Below, in pieces: positions 1-7,959 of a DNA stretch of 40,217 nt. Positions within the stretch are counted from its first letter, which is position 1. Each line of letters begins with the position of its first letter. The position numbers and the translations under genes are program-made. The notes beneath the pieces were generated by a model. It was not told the DNA's origin. It searched no databases and saw nothing but the letters and a program-made list of their open reading frames with translations. This DNA comes from an uncultured bacterium (lineage in GTDB: Bacteria; Bacillota; Clostridia; Lachnospirales; Anaerotignaceae): positions 1-40,217 of the forward strand of contig CAJMNV010000001.1 of NCBI GenBank assembly GCA_905214825.1, in the 5' to 3' direction.

Positions 1-14
1 CTAAGACCATCACA

Positions 15-60
15 CTGGCGGAGGTTGAGGGTTCGGATTTATCCGTACTCGGTGCGCCAG
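15..60. other. Interrupted hairpin at the left edge
   Basis: CTGGCG (15-20) pairs with CGCCAG (55-60). Inside, GAG pairs with CTC and CGGAT pairs with ATCCG, giving a nested imperfect stem. A tRNA-like look (GGTTCG...CGCCA) is misleading because no proper T-stem forms. An open frame also runs through it without a recognisable product. Its role is unknown. Confidence 0.35.
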
Positions 61-68
61 ATAACAAC

Positions 69-108
69 GCCGAAAGTCTTTGTTTTCAAGGGTTTTCGGC
101 TTTTTTAT
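69..108 (+). terminator. Rho-independent terminator
   Basis: GCCGAAA (69-75) pairs with TTTCGGC (94-100), followed by six T. It ends a plus-strand transcript that enters from the left, possibly the tRNA or a gene outside the window. Confidence 0.7.
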
Positions 109-117
109 TGAGCAGTA

Positions 118-145
118 AAAGAAAAAATAATCAAGCTGCGCTTGT
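118..145 (-). terminator. Probable terminator of the integrase transcript
   Basis: On the minus strand CAAGC, a three-base loop and GCTTG are followed by ATTATTTTTTC. It lies downstream of the integrase stop. The stem is short, so confidence is moderate. Bases 146-291 hold no recognisable gene. Confidence 0.5.
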
Positions 146-291
146 TGTTTCTTTCTCTTTTATTGCTAATAGAAACTCATGGTTTATGTATTTCGTACCG
201 CTGATTTTGTACAGTGAAATATTGCTGATTGTACAGTAGCCAAATATTTAGGTGATTAGCGGTGTTAAATTTGGTTAGTGTCGAATGACTG

Positions 292-1803
292 TTATTTGCT
301 CGAATTGTTCTTCTCGTACATGGCGATAGCAAACTCAAGCATCTGCTTTCCTGCTGAATCAGAAGCCACTTCCTCAAGCTTTTTTGCAAAAGCTTCATCT
401 TCCAGAGAGATTGTTACTTTAGATTCAGAACTCGATTCGCCGGAGCGCATGAGGAATTTTCCAATCGCTTTTGCTGTATCAATTCTAACGCTGTCCTCCG
501 GCGTTTCGTAATAGTCCTGTATCGTACCTAATTGGCGGTGGGCGGTATCTTTTGCCAAGCTTACATAGTCATGCCCGTTAATTGCCAGTTTCTTTGTGAT
601 AGAGAAATGCCTTAGGCTATACAGGTCTACCCTCGGAAGTCCCAAAGGCTTATATAACGCACTGAACATATCGTCGGCGTATTGTGAACTGATATGTGTA
701 CCATCCTCGTGAGCAAATATCAAATCGTCATCAATGTAGCTACCTCCTGCAAGCTGCTTATGCTGATTCTGAACAAGTTTGTAATCACGGAGCATGAAAA
801 TAACTTCCGGCGCTACATAGATTCTGTCCGTTTTGGCTTCGATTTCCTTTTCCGTCTTGGTAACATGGAAAACCGCTCGTCTCTTTGCATCCGGTCGGGT
901 GCTGCGAACTTGGTCGAATACTTTGAGAATCCCCCGCCAGTTTGTTTCTTCAATAAATTCCTCAGAGCGGTAGACCAACTGCTTGTAGATACGAATATAG
1001 GACGGTTCGTGCTTGTCCTCGTTATCGTATACATCTGACCATGTTAAGGCTAGACATTCTCCAATGCGGCTGCTCAGTGCAATCATAAGGCTGATTAGAA
1101 GCTTTAGCTGCGGATCGGAACAGTTATCATACGCAAAATTAAACTGTTCTTCCGTCTACACCTCACGTCTGCCAGACTTCGGCTGCTTCACAGTAACGCC
1201 CAACATGGGATTTTCTGTGATAAGCGCCAATTCGTCCGTGGCGTACTTAAATGCTCGGCTGATGATTTTCTTGCAATCATAAACGGTACGCTGTGATACC
1301 CTTGCTCCATTTGCCCTATGATTCCCGTTGGCTTGCGGTAATTGAAGCATATCCTTGAAGCCCTGGCTCATATCGACACGGGTTATTTTCCATATAGGGA
1401 ATGAACCAAACACAGGAACAATGTAATTACGAATCTTACCGATATTCGCTCTGTAAGTGCCCTCGTCCCATCCATATCTGTCTCCGATGGTATGTAGATA
1501 CTTGGTATGCTCGGCATAGGCATACAAGAGCTGTTCAACGGTCTCTATCTCCGTTTTATCAACTTTGGAAGCTACCGTTGTGCCCTTGGCTGCCTTATGT
1601 TCCTTTTCACGGAGCAGAAGATAGGATACGAACTGGTTTTTTGCACGTTCGTTGTTCACGGTTTCGGTGGTCTGGTGTTCCTTACCCTCGGAATCAAGAT
1701 ATCCGTAGCGGATGCGCCAGTTGTCATTGGTAGCGTTAATCTTGGTTGGCTCGCTATGCCACAAATATTCAGCTATATCTTTCTTTTTAGATTTTCTACC
1801 CAT
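292..1803 (-). pseudogene. int: Tyrosine integrase with an in-frame stop codon
   Basis: This is a site-specific recombinase of the tyrosine (phage integrase) family that would integrate and excise the element. The reading frame is continuous over about 503 codons except for a TAG at 1156-1158 after residue 215. The N-terminal part has an arm-binding region and a SAM-like core-binding domain (about residues 80-200). The part after the stop carries the catalytic domain, with the first Arg in SSRIGECLAL, the RHxxR-like box YSLRHFSIT, the TAHRQLG box and the nucleophile region DYYETP. The flanking frame is unchanged and the next codons read TEEQF, so a single TGG to TAG change is the simplest explanation. 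The excisionase lies just upstream on the same strand. As written the gene cannot make full-length enzyme without suppression. Confidence 0.88.
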
Positions 1804-1826
1804 AAGTTTTCTTTCCTCACAAGTTG

Positions 1827-2039
1827 TTAGAACTCATTCGGATGATTGTTATACCAATCTTCAAAACTGTTCTTGTCGATACGAAGATATTTTCCCACCA
1901 TGAATACACGAAAATCATTGTTTTTCTGATGCTTTTTGATAAAGTTGCGGACACTTTCCTCTCCGACACCATAGATGTTCATAATGTCCTGCACAGAGTA
2001 GTTGCGACACTCCATGATAGACGGGGTTACTCCTGCCAT
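1827..2039 (-). CDS. xis: Excisionase / small helix-turn-helix protein
   Basis: This is a 70-residue protein just upstream of the integrase on the same strand, the usual place for the excisionase that directs excision. It has a MerR-like HTH_17 pattern: YSVQDIMNIYGVGEESVRNFI (recognition helix) followed by FMVGKYLRIDKNSFEDWY (wing). The ATG at 2039 was chosen because GGAG lies nine bases before it; an upstream ATG at 2048 directly abuts GGAG and is too close. It is 23 bases from the integrase start, so the two are probably cotranscribed from the promoter at 2107-2136. Confidence 0.8.
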   Translation of the reverse strand: MAGVTPSIMECRNYSVQDIMNIYGVGEESVRNFIKKHQKNNDFRVFMVGKYLRIDKNSFEDWYNNHPNEF

Positions 2040-2086
2040 AGTATTCATCTCCTTTATGATTGTTATTACCGGTTAGACACGTTTAA

Positions 2087-2100
2087 GTGGCATTTGCCAC
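2087..2100. promoter_or_regulatory. Palindromic operator in the xis-int leader
   Basis: GTGGC-ATTT-GCCAC is a perfect 5-bp dyad seven bases downstream of the xis promoter -10 box. A second dyad, CCACGCC (2145-2151) with GGCGTGG (2172-2178), lies upstream of the -35. Both share the CCAC/GTGG core and could bind the XRE repressor or Xis. This is inference from position. Confidence 0.45.
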
Positions 2101-2106
2101 AATAAG

Positions 2107-2136
2107 ATTATAGCACAGTTGTTTTTCCGTTGTCAA
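2107..2136 (-). promoter_or_regulatory. Sigma-A-type promoter for xis-int
   Basis: On the minus strand TTGACA (2136-2131), an 18-base spacer and TATAAT (2112-2107) form a consensus promoter reading toward xis and int. Confidence 0.75.
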
Positions 2137-2217
2137 GACTTTTGCCACGCCTGTGTGTCTAATAGCTTTTTGGCGTGGTGATTTTGAGGTAATTGCCTCG
2201 ATTGCGATAGATTATTA

Positions 2218-2275
2218 TTGATTTCTTAGTCAAAGAATGTTATTATTTGAAGTGTTATGGTGTATCGTTACACCA
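2218..2275 (+). promoter_or_regulatory. Promoter and palindromic operator of the XRE regulator
   Basis: TTGATT (2218-2223), a 17-base spacer and TATTAT (2241-2246) read toward the XRE gene. TGGTGTA-TCGT-TACACCA (2258-2275) is a perfect 7-bp dyad over the expected transcription start, typical of an autoregulatory repressor operator. Confidence 0.6.
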
Positions 2276-2296
2276 ATACAGTTTGGAGGGAAATAA

Positions 2297-2998
2297 ATGA
2301 GTTTATGGGATAAATTCTTGAACAATATAAAGATAGAAAAGCGAATCGAAACGGGACAAAAAATCAAGAGAATCCGTTTGCATAATAAGACTGCTGTTTC
2401 AGAATTGGCAGAAGCCGCAGGAGTAAATGAAGCCGCAATAAGAAATTATGAGGTTGGATATCGCCAAATTTCCAGAGATAAATTAGAGCTGATTGCTCAA
2501 AGGCTCGGCGTTCCTGCGGAAACGCTTGTTGACCGCCAGATCGACAGCTACAATGATGCCATGCACATTCTGTTCGAACTGTCGGATAAATACGACCTTG
2601 TTCCCGTCGAACTTCCGCAAGAGCCTAAATATGCTCTCCAAACCAAAAATGAAGTGATTTTTCAAGCATTAGAAGCGTGGTATAACAAGAGACGCAAATG
2701 GGAGAACGGAGATATCACACAAGCCGAGCTGCAAGAGTGGACTGACACATTCCCCTTACAATGCGAGGAAAATGAACCTCCGGCAGAAAAAGGCGAGTCC
2801 CGTTATACAGACTTTGAACGTATTTTGGGACTGAAATCTGCATTGGAGCAGATGGACATGATTGTGAATGACAATGTAGAACTGATTGAGGATTGCATGG
2901 CTCATAAGGATTATAAAGCAGCTCGTGAGCATTTGAGAACGCTTAAAGCCACTGTTCATACACTGTCACAGGTGGATATCAAACGATACGGAAAATAA
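2297..2998 (+). CDS. XRE-family transcriptional regulator
   Basis: This is a 233-residue DNA-binding protein. Residues about 20-75 form a Cro/CI helix-turn-helix (IKRIRLHNKTAVSELAEAAG, then VNEAAIRNYEVGYRQI). The longer C-terminal half is predicted helical and of unknown function. TGGAGGG lies seven bases before the ATG. The gene is divergent from xis-int, with palindromes between them, so it is the likely repressor controlling excision and probably itself. Its ligand or inducer cannot be read from sequence. Confidence 0.8.
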   Translation: MSLWDKFLNNIKIEKRIETGQKIKRIRLHNKTAVSELAEAAGVNEAAIRNYEVGYRQISRDKLELIAQRLGVPAETLVDRQIDSYNDAMHILFELSDKYDLVPVELPQEPKYALQTKNEVIFQALEAWYNKRRKWENGDITQAELQEWTDTFPLQCEENEPPAEKGESRYTDFERILGLKSALEQMDMIVNDNVELIEDCMAHKDYKAAREHLRTLKATVHTLSQVDIKRYGK

Positions 2999-3000
2999 AG

Positions 3001-3056
3001 AAATCACAGGCTTTTCCTACTGCATTACGCAAAGGAACTGCCTGTGATTTTTTTAC
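3001..3056. terminator. Bidirectional terminator
   Basis: AAATCACAGGC (3001-3011) pairs with GCCTGTGATTT (3040-3050), followed by T. It separates the convergent XRE and RHH genes. Confidence 0.75.
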
Positions 3057-3250
3057 TTTGGTTCGATGGAACAGCGGTCTAATGAAAACTCTAACAGTAT
3101 ACCAATCAATTCATTTCGGCTGCGCCCTGTCTGAGCCGATATTTCATCAATTCGCTGCACAACGTCCTCTCTGATACGCACAGAAAAGGTTTTATACCCG
3201 TCATCCCCCTTGGGACGTTTCGGATGTATTATCAATTTTTCTTCTTTCAT
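3053..3250 (-). CDS. Ribbon-helix-helix (CopG/Arc-type) regulator
   Basis: This 65-residue protein has the RHH pattern: a beta strand, YKTFSVRIREDVVQRI, then DEISAQTGRSRNELIGILLE forming the two helices. Such proteins bind DNA as dimers and often control small operons or mobilization genes. Its start codon is three bases from a near-perfect 16-bp inverted repeat (3253-3298), which is probably its own operator and also covers the promoter of the divergent gene at 3341. The function within the element is inferred. Confidence 0.75.
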   Translation of the reverse strand: MKEEKLIIHPKRPKGDDGYKTFSVRIREDVVQRIDEISAQTGRSRNELIGILLEFSLDRCSIEPK

Positions 3251-3252
3251 GC

Positions 3253-3309
3253 TAAATCACCTCTATGTTAGATTTTATGTTTACATAGATGTGATTTATA
3301 TGTTATAAT
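3253..3309. promoter_or_regulatory. 16-bp inverted-repeat operator and divergent promoter
   Basis: Bases 3253-3268 and 3283-3298 are reverse complements at 15 of 16 positions. The right arm overlaps a plus-strand -35 (TTTACA, 3280-3285) with TATAAT at 3304-3309 after 18 bases. It lies directly upstream of the RHH start codon. Confidence 0.65.
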
Positions 3310-3340
3310 TTATGTTATAAATTATATTGGAGGGATTGAA

Positions 3341-3817
3341 ATGAACTCGGACGAATTATATACGCTGAAAAGTATGGTGCTTGATAACTACGAGCAGTAC
3401 CATGACGGTCTTAGAATACTCTTAGAAAGCGATAAGGGGCTTTACAAGGCATTTGGACAGTCGCCCCGGACAAAGTACCTAAAGACAGAGAACTTCTATC
3501 TAACGTCAAAAGAACGGCTTACATACATGATGGGATTCATTGATGCCTTAGCTTGGCTGACAAGGCAGGGAAAGTTAGTGCCGGATACATTCCCGACAGA
3601 TATCGCAGGATTCACAGACCCGGAGGAAACTCCGGAAGAACGGACAGAATATTTTGAAAAGCGATATAAGGGCTTATCGCCGGAGCAGCGTGCCGAACTG
3701 GAAGCGTTTGATAAAGAAAACGAAGAAATGTGGCTTGAACAAGTCGAAGAAAGCATTAAAGAGAATAAAGTAATCAATAATCTGATTCTGCGTATTATTA
3801 CCGGGGAAGATTATTGA
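3341..3817 (+). CDS. Hypothetical protein of the mobile element
   Basis: This is a 158-residue acidic protein with no domain I recognise. It is predicted soluble and mostly helical, with a strongly charged C-terminal half (EETPEERTEYFEKRYKGLSP onward). It starts at an ATG six bases after GGAGGG, stands alone between the RHH operator and a strong terminator, and is probably controlled by the RHH protein. There is no signal peptide or membrane segment. I assign no function. Confidence 0.65.
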   Translation: MNSDELYTLKSMVLDNYEQYHDGLRILLESDKGLYKAFGQSPRTKYLKTENFYLTSKERLTYMMGFIDALAWLTRQGKLVPDTFPTDIAGFTDPEETPEERTEYFEKRYKGLSPEQRAELEAFDKENEEMWLEQVEESIKENKVINNLILRIITGEDY

Positions 3818-3822
3818 TATCC

Positions 3823-3862
3823 AAAGAGCGGTGTATCGCAAAATACACCGCTCTTTATTTTT
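3823..3862 (+). terminator. Strong rho-independent terminator
   Basis: A perfect 13-bp stem (3823-3835 with 3844-3856, core AGAGCGGTGTA) with an eight-base loop is followed by ATTTTT. It ends the gene at 3341. Confidence 0.9.
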
Positions 3863-3976
3863 GCTTATTTGTAGGCATGATAAGGATTATTTTATAAATC
3901 GTAGTCTGATATTTTTACGAAATACTATCCACTTAATATAATAAGCATATAAAAGCCAAAATAGATTGCTACATAT

Positions 3977-4025
3977 AAAAATCCTTGTTGTCATACTTAT
4001 AATTGGTATGATAACGAGGATTTTT
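3977..4025. terminator. Long hairpin between cargo and backbone
   Basis: Bases 3977-3996 pair with 4006-4025 over 20 positions (two G-T wobbles), with A- and T-rich ends on both sides, so it can act in both directions. It separates the backbone genes from the restriction-modification cassette. The rest of 3863-4153 holds no convincing gene. Confidence 0.7.
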
Positions 4026-4052
4026 TTATAATATTGTACTTTTAATTTACGC

Positions 4053-4087
4053 CCGAAGTATAAAAATTGCTTCGGACTTTCTTTTTT
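4053..4087 (+). terminator. Hairpin before the controller gene
   Basis: CCGAAG (4053-4058) pairs with CTTCGG (4070-4075), followed by ACTTTCTTTTTT. It could be a second terminator insulating the cassette or an attenuator in its leader. Confidence 0.5.
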
Positions 4088-4153
4088 GTTGCTTATAATC
4101 CGTTGCTGCAAACTCCGTTTACTCATACAATATTATCGTGGAGGTGTATCTCT

Positions 4154-4369
4154 ATGATTACTGAGGATTTAGGCAAGCGAATACGGAAGCTACGTCAGAA
4201 AACCGGACTGAGCCAAGAAAAGTTTGCATTGAAAATAGGCATGGACAGGACGTACTTTGCATCCGTTGAGGCCGGTAAGCGGAACATTGCTATCTGCAAT
4301 ATAAAGAAAATTGCTGACGGGCTGGGCGTTACATTGAGTGAGCTGTTTGATTTTGAGGAATTACAATGA
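4154..4369 (+). CDS. Restriction-modification controller (C) protein, XRE family
   Basis: This 71-residue protein is almost entirely one Cro/CI helix-turn-helix: IRKLRQKTGLSQEKFALKIG, then MDRTYFASVEAGKRNIAICN. It closely follows the pattern of C proteins that time endonuclease expression in type II systems. GGAGG lies nine bases before the ATG at 4154; a longer frame upstream has no ribosome site. Its stop overlaps the next start (ATGA), so it is translationally coupled to the 151-residue protein, and the endonuclease gene follows. This layout (C, then R, with M elsewhere) is the established one for C-controlled systems. Confidence 0.82.
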   Translation: MITEDLGKRIRKLRQKTGLSQEKFALKIGMDRTYFASVEAGKRNIAICNIKKIADGLGVTLSELFDFEELQ

Positions 4370-4821
4370 AAATTAATGAAAATAGCATATTCCCGTTGAT
4401 AAAAGTCAAAACCCCAACGGGCATAGATTTTTTCAATGCACATAAAGAGATTATGGACTCCATCGGTTATGTTTGGTTTTGCAGATTTGGCAAAAATAAC
4501 ATGAAATACGATACAATTTCTTCATGTGCACCAATGCTTTTCATAAAAAATTCCGGTGTTTCTAAGGGTGGTATTTATATCGCCCGCTATAAAGCCATTG
4601 AAAACAACCTTAGTAAAGAAGAAAGCGCATATCCAAAATATTATCATAACATCCAGCAGCAGCCCGCTATGTGGTTTAAGATTTCTGAAATTAAGCCTCT
4701 GGAATACGATATACTCATCGAAAATTTCGTTGGCTCCTTAAGTGGCGGTGATATTGACAAAATACTCAAGTCCATGTGCCCCGCGTTTTTTATTAAGTCA
4801 ACCCAAAACATTGTTATTTAA
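4366..4821 (+). CDS. Unknown 151-residue protein in the R-M operon
   Basis: The start overlaps the controller stop (ATGA) and the end is 13 bases before the endonuclease start, so it is an integral member of the C-x-R operon. I do not recognise the family with certainty. Alternating hydrophobic strands with aromatic residues (GYVWFCRFGKNN, GGIYIARYKAI, PAMWFKISEI) and a C-terminal SGGDIDKILKSMCPAFFIK resemble the layout of small PUA/EVE-like beta-barrel domains, which in other proteins read modified bases. That is a pattern impression only. It has no signal peptide or membrane segment. It could be a specificity subunit, a modified-base reader or a toxicity modulator. Confidence 0.7.
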   Translation: MKINENSIFPLIKVKTPTGIDFFNAHKEIMDSIGYVWFCRFGKNNMKYDTISSCAPMLFIKNSGVSKGGIYIARYKAIENNLSKEESAYPKYYHNIQQQPAMWFKISEIKPLEYDILIENFVGSLSGGDIDKILKSMCPAFFIKSTQNIVI

Positions 4822-4834
4822 GGAGGACATTACT

Positions 4835-5659
4835 ATGGCATTTATAGACGAACAACTGCTTGAGTTCAAGCGATTAATTGAGGATTCGATTATTACGGGA
4901 GGTGCAAAAGGAAAGGAATCGATGATTCGTTCCTCTGTACTTATTAACTTGATTCATGATGCAGTCAAATATGAATTCATACAGGCAGGGGTGAAACGTA
5001 ACAACATTTACCCACACTTCGGTGACACAAAGCCAGAATTAAAAATGGCTGGATTTCTAAAACAGAAGGATCAAGATGTATGTATTGTCCCCTCTAATAT
5101 CCGTAAATCATCCACAACCATAAACTGGGGCCCGCTGGCATTCGAGAGTAAAAATGATCCTTATGGCTTTGATTATTCAACAAACACATTAGTAATCAAT
5201 GTTAGAAGCCAAATGAGCAGTCTTGCTAAAAATTCCGATACTCTGTTCGAGAGAACTTTTGCTGAAGCACAAAATCTTCATATGCGTTACCCGGATATCG
5301 TACTCGGTGAAGTTTATTTAATCCCCGTCCATGAGTATGACGATGATTTGGTAAAAAGAAATCGAGTTGGATTCCGCGACAGGCAGACAAACATCGAAAA
5401 ATACATAAGTTTCTTTAATTCAATAAATAGCAGGCCAACCGGCGGTGATGATTATGCATATGAAAGGTGTGCTCTGTTAGTTGTTGATTTCAATCGCCCG
5501 CAGCCGTATCTTTTTAGAAATAGTGATGAACTCAAGAGAGCAGGATACATTTCTCAATCATTTGGTATTGAATACGCATCCTTAAACTTTCACGATTTTG
5601 TAGATGATATACTAAATGTTTATGCCGAAAGATATGATATCCGGAATCTAATGGAATAA
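4835..5659 (+). CDS. Putative type II restriction endonuclease
   Basis: This 274-residue soluble protein starts eight bases after AGGAGG. Its function is inferred from operon context (C protein upstream, N6-adenine methyltransferase convergent) and from a plausible PD-(D/E)xK arrangement: Asp81 in KDQDVCIV, then Glu104-Ser-Lys106 in LAFESKNDP. A conserved-looking block follows (INVRSQMSSLAKN, then FERTFAEAQNLHMRYPDIVL). Length fits an orthodox homodimeric type II enzyme. I cannot assign a named family or recognition site. A bidirectional terminator separates it from the minus-strand methyltransferase operon. Confidence 0.7.
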   Translation: MAFIDEQLLEFKRLIEDSIITGGAKGKESMIRSSVLINLIHDAVKYEFIQAGVKRNNIYPHFGDTKPELKMAGFLKQKDQDVCIVPSNIRKSSTTINWGPLAFESKNDPYGFDYSTNTLVINVRSQMSSLAKNSDTLFERTFAEAQNLHMRYPDIVLGEVYLIPVHEYDDDLVKRNRVGFRDRQTNIEKYISFFNSINSRPTGGDDYAYERCALLVVDFNRPQPYLFRNSDELKRAGYISQSFGIEYASLNFHDFVDDILNVYAERYDIRNLME

Positions 5660-5673
5660 CTCCGTAATATTGT

Positions 5674-5714
5674 ATACTACCCTCACAAATGATGTATGAG
5701 GGTGGTATATTTTT
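5674..5714. terminator. Bidirectional terminator between R and M operons
   Basis: ATACTACCCTCA (5674-5685) pairs with TGAGGGTGGTAT (5697-5708) with one wobble, followed by T. It lies between the converging endonuclease and small HTH genes. Confidence 0.8.
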
Positions 5715-5910
5715 ACGATATTTCAACTACTTGTTCAATATTGCATTCGAGATATTTACATATCTTTTCAATATTTTCCAATGAAACAGATTCATCCTTT
5801 CCCATTTTAGCTAAGGCCGATGTGCTAATGCCAGCGCCAGAAATAAGATCTGTGCGCTTCTTTTTCTTGTCAATGAGTAATTTCCATAACCTGTTGTAAC
5901 TTATCGCCAT
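5713..5910 (-). CDS. Small Cro/CI-type HTH protein downstream of the methyltransferase
   Basis: This 65-residue protein is a single HTH of the Cro/CI (HTH_26-like) type: YNRLWKLLIDKKKKRTDLIS, then GISTSALAKMGKDESVSLEN. The ATG at 5910 is preceded by GAGGGG; an upstream ATG in the same frame lacks a ribosome site. It starts 10 bases past the methyltransferase stop and should be cotranscribed. It is paralogous to the HTH protein at 7741-7956 (both share an RLWKLL/KLWKLL start and a KIC.yL.C.I ending), so the methyltransferase is bracketed by two copies of one regulator family. Confidence 0.75.
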   Translation of the reverse strand: MAISYNRLWKLLIDKKKKRTDLISGAGISTSALAKMGKDESVSLENIEKICKYLECNIEQVVEIS

Positions 5911-5920
5911 AATGATCCCC

Positions 5921-7741
5921 TCACTCAAGGCTATAATAATTCCACAGAAATGAATCGAGTTCTTCCTTCGAGGCATTTAATATAAATTTAATATCTTGTT
6001 CTGAAAACCACGGGAGCGAGAAGCGTTCAACATATTTTTTTTGATAGCAGTAATAGCCACCTTCAATTGAATAGCTTGTATTGCTAACGTAATAGTCCAT
6101 AAGCCGGGAATTTAGTATCCGTTGCAATACATCCAAGCTGTATCTATCATTCTCGAAAACTGCATACCCATTGCAAAATAGTGCATCTTCATTATCGACA
6201 TAGATAAATTTTGGCTTGTTTGCAAATGTAGGAAAAAGAAGTTTTTTGCCATATTTGTTTAGGCCTTGCGTCCTTCCATATGCATACCACCCTTGAGGAT
6301 TACCTTTTCCTTTATCTCTTGAATCAAGTTCCTCTCTTTGCAGAGAAAGGCAGGAGTATGTAAGCGGGAATTCTGATTGGAAAACGCCTTCGTCAATAAG
6401 TGTGTAACCGTTTTTACTCTTTACATACGGGAAAATAATAAATCTTTTAGCATCATCAATATTGTCGTGCTGCTTTAGATCTGGGATTTTATAAATGGGT
6501 TTCACGAGGCCGGGTTCGATATACACTTTTTGCGATCCTATTTGTTTGAAATAGCCTTCACTGTCACACTCAACTAAATATACGCCATCTCGTAAAGTTG
6601 CGATTCCTGTTCTGATAAATTCTTTAATTGAAATCATTTGAGATTCGATTTTTCGCAAATTTCTAAATGTGACTTGATCGACCAGTTTCCATCCGTTTTT
6701 ATCAAGGCTATCATAAGGCATTTTATCATATGATAAAGTGTCCAATTCCTTTTTGATATCCTCGGTTTTTCCCATTGTACAGTATTCGAAATCTTCTCCG
6801 TTCTGCTTAGACAGAATAATAATGCAGTTATAAGTACGCACCGGTTTAAAAACCATATTGTCCACAAAGTCCAGAATACGCTTCGGTAGGCGGTATGCTT
6901 GCAAATATTCACGCAATTCGAGTGCAGACTTTATGGTTAAAAAATTATTCGGAATGATGTATCCAAGAAGTCCATGCATACCAAGAAAACTCGTGGCATA
7001 CTCAATAAATGCGTAAAATATGTTGAAAACCCCGTTGCGGGTCGTAGAAAATGTTTCTTTTAGATATTTCACCGTTTCCTTATTCATATCATGAGGATTA
7101 ACATACGGGGGATTGCCTATTATGTAATCGAATGATTGTAGTCCGAATTCTTTTGCCCAGTTGCATTTTAAACTATCACGACATAGCACGTTAGGATTTA
7201 CTGCTAGATAATCACAACCGTGTTTCGCACTTAAAAGCCGCAAAACAAGAATACACCGGCGAGCGTTATCTTTGTCGATGTCTATTCCATAAATATTATT
7301 GTTAATGACCGTATCTATTCCTATGTTGAATCTTGACGAAATCATTTCTGCCGCTGTAATAAGAAATATTCCACAGCCACAGCCGGGATCAATTATAGAT
7401 AAATTCTCATTATACTCTGGCAAATTTTCAAAAAGGTTAGCCGCTATATATTCTGCAATATACTGTGGCGTGAATACGATCCCATTTTCATCCTTGTTGT
7501 TTTCTTCTAATAGAGACTCAAACAACTCGATGATTGTTTCTAAATCGGTCTCTATTCCAGTTTTATTAAGTATTCCTTCTATCTCAACGGCTGCCTCGGA
7601 ATCATAACAACTACCATCACACTGATAGTCATTCAAGCAATACCGCATAATCCCATCTTCGATTTCGGAAAATGAGTATCCAGATAGTCTTCTTTTAATT
7701 TCTGCATATGTTGAAAGGCGGTCACTCTTTGTATTTCCCAT
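5921..7741 (-). CDS. N6-adenine DNA methyltransferase (Eco57I/TaqI-like)
   Basis: This 606-residue methyltransferase transfers a methyl group from SAM to adenine N6 and would protect the host from the neighbouring endonuclease. Visible motifs are FTPQYIAEYI (about 90-99, motif X-like), SAM-binding motif I IIDPGCGCGIF (about 116-126), YGIDIDKDNARRC (motif II-like, about 151) and catalytic motif IV NPPYV at 210-214. The C-terminal half resembles a TaqI-type target-recognition domain. Its ATG overlaps the stop of the upstream HTH gene (TAATG), so translation is coupled to that regulator. Length is typical of a stand-alone gamma-class enzyme. The recognition sequence cannot be read from sequence. 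Confidence 0.9.
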   Translation of the reverse strand: MGNTKSDRLSTYAEIKRRLSGYSFSEIEDGIMRYCLNDYQCDGSCYDSEAAVEIEGILNKTGIETDLETIIELFESLLEENNKDENGIVFTPQYIAEYIAANLFENLPEYNENLSIIDPGCGCGIFLITAAEMISSRFNIGIDTVINNNIYGIDIDKDNARRCILVLRLLSAKHGCDYLAVNPNVLCRDSLKCNWAKEFGLQSFDYIIGNPPYVNPHDMNKETVKYLKETFSTTRNGVFNIFYAFIEYATSFLGMHGLLGYIIPNNFLTIKSALELREYLQAYRLPKRILDFVDNMVFKPVRTYNCIIILSKQNGEDFEYCTMGKTEDIKKELDTLSYDKMPYDSLDKNGWKLVDQVTFRNLRKIESQMISIKEFIRTGIATLRDGVYLVECDSEGYFKQIGSQKVYIEPGLVKPIYKIPDLKQHDNIDDAKRFIIFPYVKSKNGYTLIDEGVFQSEFPLTYSCLSLQREELDSRDKGKGNPQGWYAYGRTQGLNKYGKKLLFPTFANKPKFIYVDNEDALFCNGYAVFENDRYSLDVLQRILNSRLMDYYVSNTSYSIEGGYYCYQKKYVERFSLPWFSEQDIKFILNASKEELDSFLWNYYSLE

Positions 7742-7956
7742 TAGTGGTTGTCCTCCGTTCTCACGATTTCGGCTATGTCAGATATGTCACATTGTAGAGC
7801 GTTGCATATCTTCACTAATACTTCCGTATTAACATTCTGGTTGGCCGAAAGCTTTGAAATCGTTGAACTACTTAGTCCCGTAATTGATGCCAAATCTTTT
7901 TTCTTCAGCTTTTTATCAACAAGCAATTTCCATAGCTTTGTATAGTCAATATACAT
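7741..7956 (-). CDS. Small Cro/CI-type HTH protein upstream of the methyltransferase
   Basis: This protein of about 71 residues is one HTH domain: YTKLWKLLVDKKLKKKDLAS, then GLSSSTISKLSANQNVNTEV. A GTG at 7959 directly before the ATG could also be used; GGAGG is five and eight bases away respectively. The stop overlaps the methyltransferase ATG, so it probably sets methyltransferase expression by repression, coupling or both. It is paralogous to the 65-residue protein at 5713-5910. With the C protein at 4154 the cassette encodes three HTH regulators. Confidence 0.75.
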   Translation of the reverse strand: MYIDYTKLWKLLVDKKLKKKDLASITGLSSSTISKLSANQNVNTEVLVKICNALQCDISDIAEIVRTEDNH

Positions 7957-7959
7957 CAC

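Noticed and set aside
1..60. tRNA-like 3' end at the left edge (GGTTCG...CGCCA)
   Set aside because: No T-stem pairs around the supposed T-loop, and the T-loop lacks the conserved A. The stretch folds better as a nested hairpin, and it shows no duplication of the tRNA-Arg segment found at 11002.
3887..4126. 79-codon minus-strand frame between the backbone and the R-M cassette
   Set aside because: It has no ribosome site, lies over two terminator hairpins, and has an AT-driven composition without a recognisable pattern.
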